Part shown: positions 33,667 to 35,831 of the stretch, in pieces
Layout: every line of letters starts with the position of its first letter
Position numbering within the stretch: position 1 is the first letter of the stretch
NCBI GenBank assembly: GCA_902606585.1
Contig: CACLGX010000016.1
Location: forward strand, 1 to 35,831
Source of the DNA: Paracoccaceae bacterium
Lineage (GTDB): Bacteria; Pseudomonadota; Alphaproteobacteria; Rhodobacterales; Rhodobacteraceae
Length of the DNA: 35,831 nucleotides
Direction: 5' to 3'
The notes under the pieces: model-generated
Told to the model about the DNA's origin: nothing
What the model saw: the letters and a program-made list of their open reading frames with translations, nothing else
The model's database searches: none
Program-made: the position numbers and the translations under genes

Positions 33667-34740
33667 ATGCGCATAGAACTCTTCGATCAGATGTTTAATG
33701 AAAAAGAGCGACCACTTTGTCAATTTGACTCTTTTTCCATTACGACATTCCGATACAAAAGCGGTGTGGCCGCTCTGCGCATAATAAACGCCCGAGGCGA
33801 GATTATTGTCTTGCCGTTTCAAGGTCAGCAGGTATGGCGTGCCAATTTCGATGGGCGCGAACTGACAATGCGATCAATGTTTGATGAACCTGTTTCCACT
33901 CGTGAATATTTGGAAAATTATGGTGCGTTCATGATTCACTGCGGAATAACTGGACTTGGAGCGCCTGGCCTTGAAGACAATCATAGCTTGCATGGTGAAC
34001 TGCCAAACGCACCGTTCAATTCTGCCTGGCTGGAATTTGATTCAGATAAGCGGAGCACAAAAGTCGGGGGAACCTACCAGCACACAGTCGCATTTTCTAC
34101 AAATTATCTCGCGACAATTGAGACTGCACTGACGGCAGAATCTTCCTTGCTCGATGTCTCAGTGAGTGTTGAGAATCTGAAGCAGACACCAATGGATTTA
34201 ATGTATCTTGGGCACGCAAATTTCCGTCCAGTCGATGGAGGGGAGCTACACTACAGCGCCTTTTATAATTCAAAATCGGTTCGGGTACGGCAGTCGACTC
34301 CTTCGCACGTAAACCCAAAGCCTGGATACAAAGAGTTTCTGTCTAAACTCGCCGATAGTCCAGAAATACATCATATACTTCAACCCGGACTAGTCTTCGA
34401 CCCAGAAGTTGTTTTTGAGATTGACATGATTAAAGATGCAGATGGGTTTGCACATGCGTTGCAAAAACATCCTAATGGCACAGCGGACTATGTTCGATGT
34501 CGGCCAGATCAAGCGCCGCTCTGTACCCGCTGGATTTGTCGGACCCCAGATCAAGACGGTCTAGGAATTGCCTTTCCGTCCACATCGGGAGTTGAAGGGT
34601 ATACGGTGGAAAAAGCAAAAGGTAGAATTAAAACAGTCGAGAGTGGCGAGACCTGGCGTGTTGAGATAAAACTAGGCTTGCTTACGGCGAGTGAGACAGA
34701 GCAGACGATTGAAATGATCGCAGCCCTGAAGGAGCTATAA
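33667..34740 (+). CDS. DUF4432 aldose 1-epimerase-like protein
   Basis: The 357-residue product has the galactose-mutarotase-like beta-sandwich pattern of DUF4432: IVLPFQGQQVWRANFDGRELTM near residue 52, FMIHCGITGLGAPG near 90, DNHSLHGELPNAPF near 106 and YLGHANFRPVDGGE near 180. Conserved histidines in SLHGE and GHANF would be candidates for the acid/base and sugar-binding residues of a mutarotase. Members commonly lie in sugar ABC operons, where they may convert anomers of the imported sugar. The gene lies six bases after the ATPase, and its stop abuts the dehydrogenase ATG. Confidence 0.8.
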   Translation: MRIELFDQMFNEKERPLCQFDSFSITTFRYKSGVAALRIINARGEIIVLPFQGQQVWRANFDGRELTMRSMFDEPVSTREYLENYGAFMIHCGITGLGAPGLEDNHSLHGELPNAPFNSAWLEFDSDKRSTKVGGTYQHTVAFSTNYLATIETALTAESSLLDVSVSVENLKQTPMDLMYLGHANFRPVDGGELHYSAFYNSKSVRVRQSTPSHVNPKPGYKEFLSKLADSPEIHHILQPGLVFDPEVVFEIDMIKDADGFAHALQKHPNGTADYVRCRPDQAPLCTRWICRTPDQDGLGIAFPSTSGVEGYTVEKAKGRIKTVESGETWRVEIKLGLLTASETEQTIEMIAALKEL

Positions 34741-35742
34741 ATGCGTGCTGTAAAACTCTACTCAACTGGTGACATTCGTACGGTAGATGTGGATGTACCT
34801 AGTCCAGCCAAAGGTGAAATTTTGATCAAGGTTGAGGCGGCCGGAATCTGTGGCACTGACCGCCATCTTTATCATGGAGAATTTCCCTCAGTGCCTCACA
34901 AAATTTTAGGCCATGAATTTTCAGGTATCGTGGTGGATAGCGGTGAGACAGAGATTCCTGAAGGTGCGCGGGTGACGTGCGATCCGAATACTTGGTGTGG
35001 CGCCTGCAGTCAGTGCCAGCGCGGTCGGGTTAATCTATGCATTAACAATCTTGCTACAGGTATTCACCGTGATGGGGGATTTGCTGAGTTTTGTGTTTTT
35101 CCGGCGTCAAAGGCGGTTGTCCTGCCTGACAAAATAAATCCCCTTTATGGTGCATTTTGTGAGCCACTGGCCTGTACGTTGCACGGTATGGACATGGGTG
35201 CTGCACAGGAGGGTGAAACCGTGCTCGTTATCGGCGGTGGTGTTATTGGTCTTATGGCTGTACAGCTAGCCAAACTCGCCGGCGCTGAGGTTTTGCTTCT
35301 GACCAGAAGCCCAGAAAAGCGGGCATTGGGCCTCAATATAGGTTCAGATTATGCCGTTGGTACTGAGAGTGAGGTAAGAGAAGTTTGGCCAGAAGGTGCT
35401 GATCTGGTTGTTGAATGTGCGGGTGTTAGTGCTACTGTGACCCTGTCACATAAACTTGCGCGCAGCGGAGGGCGGGTCGTCATTTTAGGTGTTATATCAC
35501 AAGGTGAACAAGTGCCAATCGAGCCATTTGACATGCTGTTTAGAGAGATCCAGATGCACTTCAGTTTCCTTAATCCTTTTACTCACGAGCGGGCTGCGAA
35601 AATGATCGCAGATGGTAGAATAAACGTTTCACCGCTGGTAAGCAGGACTATTTCACTAGAGGAGGCTGTACTGGCAATTTCGTCTCCTCCACCAAAGGGT
35701 GAAGTTCGTGCAATTGTAGTTCCTAACCATGACCAAAACTGA
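34741..35742 (+). CDS. Zinc-dependent medium-chain sugar/polyol dehydrogenase
   Basis: The 333-residue MDR-family enzyme resembles sorbitol (L-iditol), galactitol and threonine dehydrogenases. The catalytic zinc set is C37 (GICGTD), H58-E59 (GHEF) and E141 (CEPLAC). The structural zinc cysteines are C86, C89, C92 and C100. The Rossmann motif GGGVIG lies at 165-170; the second strand ends in LLTRS, without the acidic residue that selects NAD, so NADP use is possible. It starts directly at the base after the DUF4432 stop and ends the operon. Oxidation of a polyol or aldose brought in by the importer is the likely job; the substrate is unknown. Confidence 0.9.
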   Translation: MRAVKLYSTGDIRTVDVDVPSPAKGEILIKVEAAGICGTDRHLYHGEFPSVPHKILGHEFSGIVVDSGETEIPEGARVTCDPNTWCGACSQCQRGRVNLCINNLATGIHRDGGFAEFCVFPASKAVVLPDKINPLYGAFCEPLACTLHGMDMGAAQEGETVLVIGGGVIGLMAVQLAKLAGAEVLLLTRSPEKRALGLNIGSDYAVGTESEVREVWPEGADLVVECAGVSATVTLSHKLARSGGRVVILGVISQGEQVPIEPFDMLFREIQMHFSFLNPFTHERAAKMIADGRINVSPLVSRTISLEEAVLAISSPPPKGEVRAIVVPNHDQN

Positions 35743-35831
35743 ACAAAGGATATTTTAGGGAGGAGGCTGAAAAAAAACATAAGGATAAGTATTTTGTAAA
35801 ATTTCGAATTAATAACATATCGGCTTAACAG
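35743..35831. other. Trailing intergenic end of the window
   Basis: The last 89 bases are AT-rich. A ribosome-site-like GGGAGGAGG occurs near 35759-35767 but no start codon follows at a suitable distance with an open frame. I see no clear hairpin terminator for the importer operon here. Confidence 0.4.

Noticed and set aside
1-35831. CRISPR array, prophage, toxin-antitoxin or anti-phage defence genes
   Set aside because: No spaced direct repeats, integrase, transposase, phage structural gene or known defence domain was seen anywhere in the window.

Overview
The window reads as a chromosome segment of a low-GC alphaproteobacterium. The gene order is the main clue: rpoZ, a single bifunctional Rsh, a DUF2062 gene, pdxJ, acpS, lepB, rnc, era, a DUF1491 gene and recO is the order I know from Rhodobacterales (Roseobacter group). 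The pairs rbfA with a DUF2233 gene, dapB with a small secreted protein, and ispH with a DUF3429 gene fit the same group. Hand counts of single 60-base lines gave 22 G+C at 12001 and 32 at 22381. The core is therefore AT-rich and part of the right half is richer in G+C. A marine, low-GC member of the group is my inference; no marker gene here proves the genus.

Layout. Bases 1-785 hold the 3' part of an M19 dipeptidase-like gene. A DUF1285 gene converges on it. Bases 1476-5301 carry glcDEF, the three-subunit glycolate oxidase, in one overlapping unit. An IbpA-type small heat-shock gene follows at 5479-5934; its leader carries a sigma-32-like promoter and a textbook ROSE-type RNA thermometer. 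From about 5955 to 19550 there is almost nothing but housekeeping: rbfA with a DUF2233 gene, dapB with a small secreted protein that seems to start at ATT, the leftward block ispH/DUF3429/methyltransferase/rnhA, then folK, and the long rightward run rpoZ to recO with many 1- and 4-base overlaps.

From about 19700 to 35742 the window becomes a sugar and polyol catabolic region. A leftward operon (24013 down to 19705) holds a fatty-acid-hydroxylase family membrane protein, a D-lyxose/D-mannose isomerase, a long-chain mannitol dehydrogenase and a PfkB fructokinase. The last three converge on fructose and fructose 6-phosphate. Divergent from it are a FrcK-like P-loop kinase, a DUF1479 Fe(II)/2-oxoglutarate oxygenase and an aldo/keto reductase. 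A leftward L-xylulose-reductase-like SDR ends against the reductase. A rightward operon (28762-35742) encodes a complete ABC importer (binding protein, two permeases, ATPase), a DUF4432 aldose-epimerase-like protein and a zinc sugar/polyol dehydrogenase. No transcription factor is encoded in this region, but a perfect 10-base-arm palindrome lies in front of the importer operon. Both permeases carry extra membrane segments relative to the MalF/MalG pattern. Together the genes describe import and stepwise oxidation, isomerisation and phosphorylation of one or more polyols or aldoses whose identity the sequence does not reveal. I saw no CRISPR array, rRNA, tRNA, transposase or integrase.
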